A stretch of 64,000 nucleotides of DNA from Pseudothioclava nitratireducens (GCF_029210495.1 NZ_JARGDK010000007.1:1-64000); one strand, 5' to 3'. Positions 37,448 to 45,863 are shown, numbered from the stretch's first letter. Notes: a model not told the origin generated them from the sequence alone. Numbers and translations are program-made.

Positions 37448-38851
37448 ATGGCGGTCAACTCTCTTTCTGGCCGGTTTCTGGCGTTGACGACGGCTTTCGT
37501 CGTGCTGGCCGAGGTGTTGATCCTCTTGCCGGGCCTTTCGAATTTCCGCGAGGATTATCTGCTCAGTCGGTTGGAGCGGGCGCAAATCGCCTCGCTCGCG
37601 CTTTTGACCACGGATCAGATGATCGAACCCGATCTTGAGGCCGAGTTGCTCGCCAATGCCGGGGTGTTCAACGTTGTTTTGCGGCGCGACGCCGTGCGTC
37701 AGCTTGTGCTGTCATCGCCGATTCCCGGGCCAGTCGTGGCGACCTATGACCTGCGCGAGGCCCGTTTCTGGGAGCCGATCCGCGATGCGCTGGCGGTGTT
37801 GGTCGATCCGGCCAACCATGTCATCCGGGTGATCGGCGATCCGGTGCAGTCAGGCGGGCTGGTGATCGAGGTCACGATGGAGACCGGGCCGCTGCGCGCG
37901 GCGATGATGGAATATGGTGTGCGGCTGCTTGTACTCTCGGCGGTGCTCTCGGTGCTGACGGCGGTGCTGTTGTTTGCGCTGGTGCGGCGGCTGATGCTCA
38001 AGCCGATCAAGCGGTTGGTGGGGCAGGTCTCGGCCTATGCCGACGCACCCGAGGATGCGCGCCGCTTCATCGAACCCTCTGCCCGGATCGAGGAATTGCG
38101 CACCGCCGAGGAAGCCTTGGCCGAGATGCAGCGCCATCTGACGGGCGCGCTCAGGCAAAAGGAGCGGCTCGCGCAGCTTGGGCAGGCGGTGGCCAAGATC
38201 AGCCATGACTTGCGCAACATTCTGACGACTGCACAGCTTTTCGCGGACCGGATGGAGGGCTCGGACGACCCGGCGGTGCAGCGTGCGGCACCGAAGCTCG
38301 TGAACTCCATCGGGCGTGCGGTCAATCTGTGTGAAACCACGCTCGCCTTCGGTAAGGCCGAAGAGCCGCCGCCCACGCTTTCGCGCTTCCATCTGAGCGG
38401 ATTGGTCGGTGAAATCGTCGAGAGCGAGCAGCCGCCCGCCACGGATGCAGGGATCGAATTCGTGACCGATATCGCGGCCAATCTGGTAATCCGTGCGGAC
38501 CGCGAGCAGCTTTACCGCGTTTTGTCGAATCTGGTGCGCAACGCCCGTCAGGCGATCGCCGCGACCGGGCAGCCCGGCACCGTTGAGATTGGCGCGGGTG
38601 AAGAGGGCGACGCGGTCTGGATTCGGGTGCAAGATACCGGGCCGGGTCTGCCGGCGCGCGCCAAAGAGCATCTTTTCCAGCCGTTCTCGGGCGGCACGCG
38701 GAAGGGAGGCACGGGGTTGGGGCTTGCGATTTCGGCCGAGCTGGTGCGCGGACATGGTGGCCGTCTGGACCTTGTGCGCAGCGATGAAAACGGCACCGTT
38801 TTCAAGATCATGCTGCCGCAGGACCTCGAACTTGCAACCGCCGAAATCTGA
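37448..38851 (+). CDS. Sensor histidine kinase (orphan)
   Basis: A 467-residue membrane kinase. Helix 1 (about 9-29), a periplasmic sensor region (30-155), helix 2 (157-179) and a HAMP linker lead to HisKA with H253 in KISHDLRN, and the ATPase domain with N365 (NLVRNARQAI), the G1 box DTGPGLP and G2 box GTGLGLAIS. The kinase is therefore complete. No response regulator lies nearby. The start at 37448 has GTGGAGAACG; an upstream frame to 37262 has no homology. The next gene encodes a small membrane protein that may be functionally linked. Confidence 0.92.
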   Translation: MAVNSLSGRFLALTTAFVVLAEVLILLPGLSNFREDYLLSRLERAQIASLALLTTDQMIEPDLEAELLANAGVFNVVLRRDAVRQLVLSSPIPGPVVATYDLREARFWEPIRDALAVLVDPANHVIRVIGDPVQSGGLVIEVTMETGPLRAAMMEYGVRLLVLSAVLSVLTAVLLFALVRRLMLKPIKRLVGQVSAYADAPEDARRFIEPSARIEELRTAEEALAEMQRHLTGALRQKERLAQLGQAVAKISHDLRNILTTAQLFADRMEGSDDPAVQRAAPKLVNSIGRAVNLCETTLAFGKAEEPPPTLSRFHLSGLVGEIVESEQPPATDAGIEFVTDIAANLVIRADREQLYRVLSNLVRNARQAIAATGQPGTVEIGAGEEGDAVWIRVQDTGPGLPARAKEHLFQPFSGGTRKGGTGLGLAISAELVRGHGGRLDLVRSDENGTVFKIMLPQDLELATAEI

Positions 38852-38926
38852 ACGCCGGAAACGCTTTCGGCGCCCGTAGAACGCCTGAGACCGACAAGCG
38901 GTCGAAGCATTTTGCAGGAGAAGACA

Positions 38927-39427
38927 ATGACGTTGCGTGCATGGGCCACCCCTTTGGTGATCGGGTCGTTTCTGGTGATGGCGGTGACCGGGAGCCTGAT
39001 GTTCTTTCATCTCGAATTCGGGATGATGAAGCAGATTCACGAATTCGCGGGCTTTGCGATGGTGGCGGGCGGTCTGGCGCATCTGGTCCTGAACTGGCGC
39101 GCATTTACGCTCTATTTCCGGCGTCCCGTCGGCAGCGCGATCATGGCGCTCGGCGCGGTGGTTCTGGGCCTCTCGATGATGCTCTCGGGGGGCGAGGCGG
39201 GCGGCAACCCGATGGTGCGCGTCATGGGCGTCATGGGGCAGTCGCGCGTGGCGCAACTGGCCGAGCTTTCGGGTCAGGAGCCGCAAGCGGTGCTGGCCGC
39301 GCTGAAAGAGGCGGGCTTCGAGGCCGCAGACACGCAGCAGACGGTCGGTGCTTTGGCTGGCGGTGATCGCGGGCGGCAGGCCGCCATCCTGAATACGATC
39401 TTCGCGCAGACCGGTGGTTCCAACTGA
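38927..39427 (+). CDS. Small membrane protein, DUF4405-like (haem-binding type)
   Basis: A 166-residue protein with three or four predicted helices in its first 90 residues and a soluble C-terminal half (SRVAQLAELSGQEPQAVLAALKEAGF). Histidines in FFHLEF, KQIHEF and LAHLVLN fall in or beside helices, as in DUF4405 b-type cytochrome-like proteins; the C-terminal region resembles a helix-turn-helix-like pair of helices but I do not assign it. AGGAGAAGACA is a strong ribosome binding site. It lies 75 bases after the histidine kinase in the same direction. Function unknown. Confidence 0.7.
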   Translation: MTLRAWATPLVIGSFLVMAVTGSLMFFHLEFGMMKQIHEFAGFAMVAGGLAHLVLNWRAFTLYFRRPVGSAIMALGAVVLGLSMMLSGGEAGGNPMVRVMGVMGQSRVAQLAELSGQEPQAVLAALKEAGFEAADTQQTVGALAGGDRGRQAAILNTIFAQTGGSN

Positions 39428-39494
39428 TCCGCCTCGCATGGCTGGGGGCTTGCAGGGAATCTGACGAAGAAGCAAAATTCCGTCACTTTACCCC

Positions 39495-39523
39495 TTGCAA
39501 TGCCCCGACGGGGGGGCTAAATC
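39495..39523 (+). promoter_or_regulatory. Promoter of tRNA-Arg
   Basis: TTGCAA (39495-39500), 17 bases, TAAATC (39518-39523), ending 12 bases before the mature tRNA. The spacing is ideal for a stable-RNA promoter with a short leader. A GGGGGGC/GCCCCCC inverted repeat (39511-39530) overlaps the -10 region. Confidence 0.65.
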
Positions 39524-39535
39524 GCCCCCCACAGT

Positions 39536-39612
39536 GGACCCGTAGCTCAGCTGGATAGAGCACCAGACTACGAATCTGGGGGTCGGGCGTTCGAATCGCT
39601 CCGGGTCCGCCA
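39536..39612 (+). tRNA. tRNA-Arg (anticodon ACG)
   Basis: A 77-base tRNA. The acceptor arms GGACCCG and CGGGTCC pair perfectly, the D-arm has GTAGCTCAGCTGGATAGAGC, the anticodon stem CCAGA/TCTGG encloses CTACGAA (anticodon ACG, wobble A to be converted to inosine by TadA), and the T-loop is GTTCGAATC. CCA is encoded at the 3-prime end. It reads CGU, CGC and CGA arginine codons. Confidence 0.97.
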
Positions 39613-39687
39613 CTTCCCAACATTCAGGATCAAGGCAGCGCCGCCTCTGTGCTTTTCCGGCTGCTGGCTTTGCAGTATCCATGATCC

Positions 39688-41301
39688 ATGGGGCAAGCGC
39701 TTGCGATCAGCTTGGGGCAGTATTCGGAGGCCGGGCTCAAGCCGGTCAATCAGGATTTTCACGGTGCGATGATTCCCGATGGGGATTTGCTGGCGAGCCG
39801 CGGGATCGCGCTGGCGATTGCGGACGGTATTTCCACCAGCACCGTCAGTGAGATCGCGGCGGAAACGGCGGTCAAGAGCTTTCTCACCGATTACTACTGC
39901 ACCTCCGAAAGCTGGCCCGTGAAACTTGCCGGGGGGCGCGTCATCGCCGCGAGCAACAGTTGGCTCTGTGCGCAAGGTCGGGCGGAGGGCGTCACGGCGA
40001 TCAACCGGGGCTATGTCTGCACCTTCTCGGCGCTGGTGCTGCTGGGACGCGAGGCGCATCTGTTTCATGTGGGTGACAGCCGGATTTCGCGGCTGCGGGG
40101 CGAGCGGCTTGAGCCGCTCACCGAGGATCACCGCCGACAGGTCTCATCGCATCAAAGCTATCTCGCGCGGGCGCTTGGGGCGCGGGACCGGGTCGAGATC
40201 GACTACCGCCGCGTGGGGCTGCGGGTGGGTGATGTCTTTGTGCTGTCGACCGATGGGGTGCACGAGGTGCTCGCGCCGCAGTTCATCGCGCGCACGATCC
40301 GTGCCGCGACGTCGCTTGAGGGGGGCGCGCGAGATCTGGTGAGACAGGCCATCCGGCGGGGGAGCGACGACAATTGTACGATCCAGATTTGCCGGATCGA
40401 CGCGGTGCCGCCCGCCGATGACCGCGTATGGCCCGAGGTCGATATGCTTCCGGTGCCGCCGCCGCTGGAGCCACCATGCGTTTTCGAGGGCTGGATGGTC
40501 TTGCAGGAAGTCTCGCGTTCGCCGCGTAGCCTTGTCTATCTGGCGCAAGACCCGATCAGCCAAAGTCGAGCTGTCCTGAAGCTTCCAGGGCCGGCGCTTG
40601 CCGCCATGCCCGCGCGTCTGCGCCGATTTGCGATGGAGGACTGGATTGCGCGCCGGATCGCTTCGCCCCATGTGGTCTCGGCCCATCCCTCGCCTGCGCC
40701 CAAGACGGTGCTGCACAATGTGATGGAGCTTGTCGTTGGAGAACGTTTGCGCCAATGGATAAAGGCCAATCCGCGTCCAGACCTCGCGCAGGTGCGCCGT
40801 ATTATCATGCAGCTTGCCGAAGGGCTTGAAGCTATTCATGCGCGCGGGATGCTGCATCGTGACCTGCGCCCCGGCAATGTGATCATCACGCCCGATGGGC
40901 GCGCGGTGATCCTCGATTTCGGCATGGTTCACATCCCCGGCGTGCAAGAGGCGCGGCCCCGGTTCGGGCCGGAGGCGCTCTCGGGCGCGGCGCGTTATGC
41001 GGCGCCCGAACTCATCGCGGGCGATGCCGCGGGGCCGGGGGCGGATCAGTTCTCGTTGGCTGTCATCGCTTATGAAATGCTCAGCGGTGGTGGGTCTCCC
41101 TTCACTGCGGCGGGGCGGTATCAACCGTTACGCAAACGCGTCACTGGGCTGTCCGGAGTAGAGGATCAGGTGCTCCGCCGCGCTCTGCACACGGACCCGG
41201 CGCGTCGCTTTGCGAGCGTCACGGCGTTTGCCGAGGCGCTGAGCGGCATTGGAGAACCTGTGGGCAGAACCGGGCTCTGGCGGGGGCGGTTCGGCCGTTG
41301 A
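39688..41301 (+). CDS. Fused PP2C-type phosphatase and Ser/Thr protein kinase
   Basis: A 537-residue fusion. The N-terminal PP2C domain (1-235) has NQD at 21-23, ADG 45-47, GDSR 129-132, STDG 187-190 and DDN 227-229, so its metal ligands look complete. The C-terminal kinase domain (265-525) has the ATP lysine K298 in AVLKLPG, E317, HRDLRPGN 390-397, DFG 410-412 and APE 439-441, but the nucleotide loop (VSRSPRSLVYLA) has no glycines. Unlike many relatives there is no C-terminal membrane helix. Relatives with the same order occur near nitrate or stress genes. Here it is next to a tRNA. Substrate unknown. Confidence 0.9.
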   Translation: MGQALAISLGQYSEAGLKPVNQDFHGAMIPDGDLLASRGIALAIADGISTSTVSEIAAETAVKSFLTDYYCTSESWPVKLAGGRVIAASNSWLCAQGRAEGVTAINRGYVCTFSALVLLGREAHLFHVGDSRISRLRGERLEPLTEDHRRQVSSHQSYLARALGARDRVEIDYRRVGLRVGDVFVLSTDGVHEVLAPQFIARTIRAATSLEGGARDLVRQAIRRGSDDNCTIQICRIDAVPPADDRVWPEVDMLPVPPPLEPPCVFEGWMVLQEVSRSPRSLVYLAQDPISQSRAVLKLPGPALAAMPARLRRFAMEDWIARRIASPHVVSAHPSPAPKTVLHNVMELVVGERLRQWIKANPRPDLAQVRRIIMQLAEGLEAIHARGMLHRDLRPGNVIITPDGRAVILDFGMVHIPGVQEARPRFGPEALSGAARYAAPELIAGDAAGPGADQFSLAVIAYEMLSGGGSPFTAAGRYQPLRKRVTGLSGVEDQVLRRALHTDPARRFASVTAFAEALSGIGEPVGRTGLWRGRFGR

Positions 41302-41481
41302 TCGCGCGAGACGCGATTGTTGCCGGCGCGAGAATGGCCGGAAATCACTGTTTCCCGCGCACCAAGCGCGGCGCGATAAATCCTTCAACTCACCTTATGC
41401 GTGTCAAGGTTTAGCCCGAATTCAGGGGGAAAAAGAACCTATCGGATCGCAGATCGCGCCAACCAGACGGAGGATAGTTCC

Positions 41482-41640
41482 ATGGCACGCACGCTCAAAC
41501 TCTTTAGCCGCCTTGGCTTGTTCCGTCCCGCAGAGGATGCTGTTCTGGACGCGCGGTTCGCGCAAATCTCGATGGCGAAATCGCGCAAGCGCGCGCGCAA
41601 CCGGGTCTCGCCCTTCGCGCAGATTACCCGCACGGCCTGA
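41482..41640 (+). CDS. Small basic protein of unknown function (52 aa)
   Basis: A short gene with a good GGAGG nine bases before its ATG and an intrinsic terminator right after. The product starts MARTLKLFSRLGLFRP, has a middle acidic segment and ends with a strongly basic stretch (AKSRKRARNRVSPF). Codon use fits the neighbours. I know no family for it. The gene lies alone between the phosphatase/kinase and the convergent mipZ, and its 180-base upstream gap leaves room for a promoter. Confidence 0.6.
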   Translation: MARTLKLFSRLGLFRPAEDAVLDARFAQISMAKSRKRARNRVSPFAQITRTA

Positions 41641-41671
41641 GGCATTCAGCCCCCTCCGACAGCATGAAAAG

Positions 41672-41694
41672 AAGCGCCTCGAGGGGCGCTTTTT
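41672..41694 (+). terminator. Terminator between the 52-aa gene and mipZ
   Basis: AAGCGCC pairs with GGCGCTT across six bases and is followed by TTTCG; both converging genes end beside it, so it may act on both strands. Confidence 0.8.
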
Positions 41695-41703
41695 CGTTAT
41701 CTG

Positions 41704-42513
41704 TCAGAAGTTTATCTCGATGCCGGGAAGGTTCAGTTCCTTCATCAGGTCGCGCAGTTCCTGACGGGCGGCGAGGTTCGAGATGTTGAGCTTTTCGACG
41801 CCGACATCCTTGAGGTCCAGAAGCGTGATGCCGCGCGGGAAGAGTTCGCGGAAGATCACCCGCTCGGAAAAACCGGGTGCCACGCGGAAGCCGATCCGCT
41901 TGGAGAGTTGCTCCAGCGCGCCGCCGACCTTGCGCTTGTTGTGCATCTGCTGCGCGCCCAGACGGTTGCGCAGCACGATCCAGTCGATCGGCTTGAGGCC
42001 CGCGCGGGCGCGCAACTGGCGCGCGGCCCAGACCATTTCCGAATAGATCGAGGGGCCGATCACCTTCGAGCTGACCGGGTCGATCCGGGCCAGAAGGTCA
42101 AAGTCGATGAAGCTGTCATTGAGCGGCGTGATCAGCGTGTCGGCCAGAGAATGCGCGACCTGACTGAGCCGCGTATGCGAGCCGGGGCAGTCTATGATGA
42201 TGAAATCACAAGAGGTTTCCAGTTCGGAAACGGCGGTCGAGAGGCGGTGATCGTAGGGGTTCTCGCCCGGCTGAAGGGTGCTCGCGTCGATCTCGGGGAG
42301 CTCCCGATACTCGGGGCAGGGCAGGTCCACACCCTCGCGCGCCATGAAGGCGAGCCGGTTCTCGATGTAGCGGCCGAGCGACTTCTGACGCAGGTCGAGG
42401 TCGAGGCAGCCGACCGTTTTGCCCATCCGCGCCAGCGCGGTTGCAACATGCATCGAGGTGGTCGATTTACCCGAGCCGCCCTTTTCATTGCCGACGACGA
42501 TGATATGCGCCAA
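41704..42513 (-). CDS. mipZ: Division plane positioning ATPase MipZ
   Basis: A 269-residue P-loop ATPase of the ParA/MinD superfamily. The deviant Walker A GNEKGGSGKST (residues 8-18), DLDLRQKSLGRYIENR, PLNDSFIDFDLL and VVLRNRLGAQ-type (IVLRNRLGAQQMHNKR) and ELFPRGITLLDL are distinctive of MipZ, which forms a gradient from ParB at the poles and inhibits FtsZ away from midcell in alphaproteobacteria. Its neighbours are not division genes. The first codon is an ATG at the usual family N-terminus. Confidence 0.95.
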   Translation of the reverse strand: MAHIIVVGNEKGGSGKSTTSMHVATALARMGKTVGCLDLDLRQKSLGRYIENRLAFMAREGVDLPCPEYRELPEIDASTLQPGENPYDHRLSTAVSELETSCDFIIIDCPGSHTRLSQVAHSLADTLITPLNDSFIDFDLLARIDPVSSKVIGPSIYSEMVWAARQLRARAGLKPIDWIVLRNRLGAQQMHNKRKVGGALEQLSKRIGFRVAPGFSERVIFRELFPRGITLLDLKDVGVEKLNISNLAARQELRDLMKELNLPGIEINF

Positions 42514-42631
42514 GTCTCTGCCCTCGTATCCTTTGCCGCCCGCAGGCGGATTGCTGCCGACTATAGAAGCTGCGGGCTACCGATGGAAGCGGCGAGGTGC
42601 AAGGGGGATAAATTCCCGGCCTTTTCCCTTG

Positions 42632-42653
42632 CTGGTTTTGCGCTGGTTTTGCG
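42632..42653 (+). repeat. 11-bp tandem direct repeat upstream of sulP
   Basis: GCTGGTTTTGC occurs twice head to tail in the 225-base divergent region between mipZ and the SulP gene. One helical turn in length, so it could be a dimeric binding site or a slippage duplication. Confidence 0.45.
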
Positions 42654-42738
42654 CCAGGCGCGGTGCTGGTGCGAACCGCTTGCCAGATCGGGGCCTGGGC
42701 GCGATAGTCGGCGCATCTCTCACCCGGATCATGCCCGA

Positions 42739-44001
42739 ATGCTCCCCAAGCTCTTCACCACCTTGCAGGCCTATAGCTGGGCGCTGTTGCGCGCCGATCT
42801 GATCGCGGGGGTGACGGTGGCGCTGGTGGCGCTTCCGCTGAGCCTCGCCATCGCGATTGCTTCGGGGGCGGGGCCGGAGACCGGGCTGATCACGGCGATT
42901 GTCGGCGGCTTCCTGATCTCGGCGCTGGGCGGGAGCCGGGTGCAGATCGGCGGGCCGACGGGCGCGTTCATCGTGGTGGTCCATGGCGTGATCCTGACGC
43001 ATGGGTTCGACGGGCTGGTGCTGGCCACGCTGATGGCAGGGGTGCTGTTGCTGATCGCGGGGGCGCTGCGCGCCGGGAGCCTTGTGCGGCATGTGCCCGA
43101 GCCGGTGATCGACGGGTTCACCATCGGCATCGCGATCATCATCGCCACAAGCCAGATCAAGGACCTGCTCGGCATGCAGTTCCCGCACGCGCCCGAAGGG
43201 TTCTTTGCCACGCTGGGCGCGCTTTGGGAGGCGCGGGGCAGTTTCGCGCCGATGAGCCTTGTCGCGGGGCTGGTCACGATGGTGGGGATCGTGGCGCTGC
43301 GCCGGGCCTTTCCGAAACTGCCGGGGCTGATCGTGGTGATGGGCGTGGTCTCGGCGCTGGTGGCGGTGATCGGGCTGCCGGTCGAGACGATCCAGTCGCG
43401 GTTCGGCGCGCTGCCGTCGAGCCTGCCTGCACCGCACCTGCCCGAGATCACTTGGGAGCGGATGATGACGCTTCTGCCCTCGGCCTTCGTGATCGCGTTT
43501 CTGGCGGGGGTTGAATCGCTCTTGTCGGCGATGGTGGCGGACCGGATGATCGGGGGGGCGCATCGTCCGAATGCCGAGGTTCTGGCGCAGGGGGCTGCGA
43601 ATATCGGCTCGGCACTGTTTGGCGGCCTGCCCGCGACCGGGGCGATTGCGCGCACGGCGACGAATGTGCGCGCGGGCGGTCAGACGCCGGTGGCGGGGGT
43701 GGTCCATGCGCTGACGATTGCTTTGGTGATGCTGATTGCGGCGCCGCTGGCGGGGTATCTGGCGATGCCCGCGATGGCGGGGCTGTTGATCCTGACCGCG
43801 TGGAATATGAGCGAGCCGCATAAATGGCCGCATCTGTGGGCGCAGCGCCGCTCGGACAAGGCGCTGTTGGCGATCACGCTGGTCCTGACGGTGGTGGCGG
43901 ATCTGACCGTGGCCATTGGGGTGGGTGTGGCGCTGGGTCTGGCGTTGCGGATGCGGCGCAAGAAGGTGCCGCCGCCCGAATGGCATCCGCCCGAGCGCTG
44001 A
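42739..44001 (+). CDS. SulP-family anion transporter without STAS domain
   Basis: A 420-residue inner-membrane protein of the SulP/SLC26 family. ADLIAGVTVALVALPLSLAIAIASG, GGSRVQIGGPTGAF and AQGAANIGSALFGGLPATGAIARTATN are family motifs for helices 1, 3 and 8-10. The protein ends after the last helix with a short basic tail, so the C-terminal STAS domain usual in this family (total about 550) is missing. Sulfate, bicarbonate or dicarboxylate may be transported. The start at 42739 (MLPKLFTTLQAY) is chosen by homology; there is no clear ribosome binding site. Confidence 0.88.
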   Translation: MLPKLFTTLQAYSWALLRADLIAGVTVALVALPLSLAIAIASGAGPETGLITAIVGGFLISALGGSRVQIGGPTGAFIVVVHGVILTHGFDGLVLATLMAGVLLLIAGALRAGSLVRHVPEPVIDGFTIGIAIIIATSQIKDLLGMQFPHAPEGFFATLGALWEARGSFAPMSLVAGLVTMVGIVALRRAFPKLPGLIVVMGVVSALVAVIGLPVETIQSRFGALPSSLPAPHLPEITWERMMTLLPSAFVIAFLAGVESLLSAMVADRMIGGAHRPNAEVLAQGAANIGSALFGGLPATGAIARTATNVRAGGQTPVAGVVHALTIALVMLIAAPLAGYLAMPAMAGLLILTAWNMSEPHKWPHLWAQRRSDKALLAITLVLTVVADLTVAIGVGVALGLALRMRRKKVPPPEWHPPER

Positions 44002-44017
44002 GGCGGGGCGACCCAAA

Positions 44018-44046
44018 GCAAAAGGGCGCGCCGATGGCACGCCCTT
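44018..44046 (-). terminator. Terminator of the rplS-rpmE unit
   Basis: On the minus strand the AAGGGCG/CGCCCTT stem (extended inwards with one mismatch) is followed by TTTTGCTTT. It lies 21 bases after the rpmE stop and between converging genes. Confidence 0.75.
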
Positions 44047-44067
44047 CGCGAAATCCGTGGGGTGGGA

Positions 44068-44289
44068 TCAGAAGCCCAGGCCCGCGTATTTGTTTTTGAA
44101 CTTCGAGACGCGGCCCCCGGTGTCCATCAGCTTGGTGCCACCGCCGGTCCATGCCGGGTGCGAGGTGGGGTCGATGTCGAGCGACATGGTGTCGCCTTCT
44201 TTGCCCCAGGTCGAACGGGTCTGATACTCGGTGCCGTCGGTCATCTTGACGGTGATGAAGTGATATTCGGGATGGGTATCGGCTTTCAT
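44068..44289 (-). CDS. rpmE: 50S ribosomal protein L31
   Basis: L31 (73 residues). [19 protein letters not shown] and [23 protein letters not shown] are typical. The four zinc-binding cysteines of the C-plus type are absent, so this is a zinc-independent form. AGGAGACGGAAG precedes the start. It follows rplS by 11 bases. Confidence 0.95.
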   Translation of the reverse strand: MKADTHPEYHFITVKMTDGTEYQTRSTWGKEGDTMSLDIDPTSHPAWTGGGTKLMDTGGRVSKFKNKYAGLGF

Positions 44290-44300
44290 CTTCCGTCTCC

Positions 44301-44672
44301 TCAGGCTTTGGGTTTGTAGGTGTTGTCTTCGGCGATACGGGCCGACTTACCGCGACGGTCGCGCAGGTAGTACAGCTTGGCGCGGCGCACGCGGCCACGG
44401 CGGACCACTTCGATCGAGTCGATGTTGGTCGAGTAGAGCGGGAACACACGTTCCACGCCTTCGCCGAAGGAGATCTTGCGCACGGTGAACGAGGCCGCCA
44501 CGGTGTCGCCGCCTTTGCGGGCGATGCAGACGCCTTCATACATCTGAACGCGCGAGCGGGTGCCTTCGGTCACTTTGTAGCCGACGCGAACGGTATCACC
44601 GGCTTTGAAATCCGGGATGGTCTTGCCGAGGGCGGCGATTTGCTCGGCCTCGATTTGTGCGATCAGGTTCAT
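44301..44672 (-). CDS. rplS: 50S ribosomal protein L19
   Basis: L19 (123 residues) lies at the subunit interface. [30 protein letters not shown] and [35 protein letters not shown] are diagnostic. The ATG at 44672 has AAAGGA. The 264-base gap from trmD contains a terminator and probably its own promoter, unlike E. coli where trmD and rplS are close. Confidence 0.97.
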   Translation of the reverse strand: MNLIAQIEAEQIAALGKTIPDFKAGDTVRVGYKVTEGTRSRVQMYEGVCIARKGGDTVAASFTVRKISFGEGVERVFPLYSTNIDSIEVVRRGRVRRAKLYYLRDRRGKSARIAEDNTYKPKA

Positions 44673-44855
44673 CGCTGGTCCTTTCGATACTTGCGGTAGA
44701 TCCGCAATTGGTTTGCGCGTCCTCAGAGCTCTCGGTCTTCGTCCGGGTCCGCCTTGTCCCAAAAGGGGGCGCCCGCCAGAGATCAGGTCGACATTCCTTG
44801 AACCGATTTCCCGCCCGCGTCGTCGGGTGCGGAAGAAGGCACCCCGTGGCACGGG

Positions 44856-44890
44856 AAAAAGGGTCCGCAAGCCGATTCCGGCCCGGACCC
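44856..44890 (-). terminator. Intrinsic terminator between trmD and rplS
   Basis: GGGTCCG and CGGACCC pair around a loop which itself folds (GCCG-GAAT-CGGC), and TTTTT follows on the minus strand. It would end the long ffh-trmD transcript, or attenuate read-through into rplS. Confidence 0.75.
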
Positions 44891-44894
44891 GCGC

Positions 44895-44923
44895 GTCTTA
44901 CGGGGGGCGGGGGGTGAAATCAA
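44895..44923 (-). promoter_or_regulatory. Candidate promoter between trmD and rplS
   Basis: On the minus strand TTGATT, 17 bases, TAAGAC. The predicted start would fall at the beginning of the terminator hairpin, so it may be fortuitous or form an attenuator with it. No better pair is visible closer to rplS. Confidence 0.3.
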
Positions 44924-44936
44924 GCCCGGATCGGGG

Positions 44937-45863
44937 TCAATCGCCCTTTTTTTGCTTGGCGATATGGGCGTCCCAGAGGTCCGGGCGGCGGGTGCGGGTG
45001 ATCTCTTCGGATTGGGCGCGCCGCCACGCCTCGATGCGGCCATGATGGCCGGACATGAGGACTTCGGGGATGGCGCGGCCCTGCCATTCGGCGGGGCGGG
45101 TGTATTGCGGGTGTTCCAGGAGCCCGTGGGAGAAGCTTTCCTCCTCGGTCGAGGCCTGATTGCCGAGCACGCCGGGCAGGAGCCGGATGGTCGCGTCGAT
45201 CACGATCTGCGCGGCAAGTTCACCACCCGTCAGGACGAAGTCGCCGATGGAGACCTCTTCGATGGCGTAATGGTCGAGCACGCGCTCATCGACGCCCTCG
45301 AAGCGGCCGCAGAGGATGGTCATGCCTTCGGCCCCGGCGAAGCGTTGCGCCATGGCTTGGGTGAAGGGTTTGCCGCGTGGGGACATGTAGACGACGGGCC
45401 AGCGGGTGCGGTCCTCGGGGGTGCCGAGGGCGGCGTGGTCGAGGGCGGGGCCGACCACATCGGCGCGCAGCACCATGCCCGCGCCACCGCCGGCGGGGGT
45501 GTCGTCCACGTTCTTGTGCTTGCCAAGGCCGAAGGGGCGCAGGTCGATCGTGTCGAGGCCCCAGAGCCCCTGATCGCGGGCCTTGCCGGTGAGCGAGAGG
45601 CCGAGGATGCCGGGGAAGGCCTCGGGGAAGAGGGTGACGATGCGCGCGGTCCAGGCGGCGGGGGGGCGTTCCTCCATCAGGTCGCGCGGGCGGCGCAGCG
45701 TCGAGACACGGCCCGCGATGGACATGCGCCCATGCGAACGGGCGGGGGCGGCCTCGGGCGTCTCTTCGTTCAGCAACTCGGCGGTCGAGAATTTCTCGGC
45801 CTTGCGGGGCGAGGGCAGGGGCGCGTCGCCGTCTTTCGGGGTTTCAGGGTCGTCGGCGCTCAT
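44937..45863 (-). CDS. trmD: tRNA (guanine-N1)-methyltransferase TrmD
   Basis: TrmD makes m1G37 in tRNAs. The SPOUT core begins near residue 73 (ARIVTLFPEAFPGILGLSLTGKA), with DDTPAGGGAGMVLRADVV, the trefoil-knot region YAIEEVSIGDFVLTGGELAA and GVLGNQASTEEESF. From the ATG at 45863, which overlaps the previous stop in ATGA, the protein has 308 residues, about 60-70 more than usual. The extension is Glu/Pro/Arg-rich and probably disordered; internal ATGs at the MSIAGRV or MEERPPAAW positions would give normal lengths. Confidence 0.93.
   Translation of the reverse strand: MSADDPETPKDGDAPLPSPRKAEKFSTAELLNEETPEAAPARSHGRMSIAGRVSTLRRPRDLMEERPPAAWTARIVTLFPEAFPGILGLSLTGKARDQGLWGLDTIDLRPFGLGKHKNVDDTPAGGGAGMVLRADVVGPALDHAALGTPEDRTRWPVVYMSPRGKPFTQAMAQRFAGAEGMTILCGRFEGVDERVLDHYAIEEVSIGDFVLTGGELAAQIVIDATIRLLPGVLGNQASTEEESFSHGLLEHPQYTRPAEWQGRAIPEVLMSGHHGRIEAWRRAQSEEITRTRRPDLWDAHIAKQKKGD

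Noticed and set aside
39511-39530. GGGGGGC/GCCCCCC repeat before tRNA-Arg as a terminator
   Set aside because: It lacks a T run and overlaps the -10 region of the tRNA promoter, so it is better seen as part of that promoter region.
41908-42738. Upstream extension of the SulP frame across mipZ
   Set aside because: The extension is antisense to mipZ and has no SulP homology; the family N-terminus begins at 42739.
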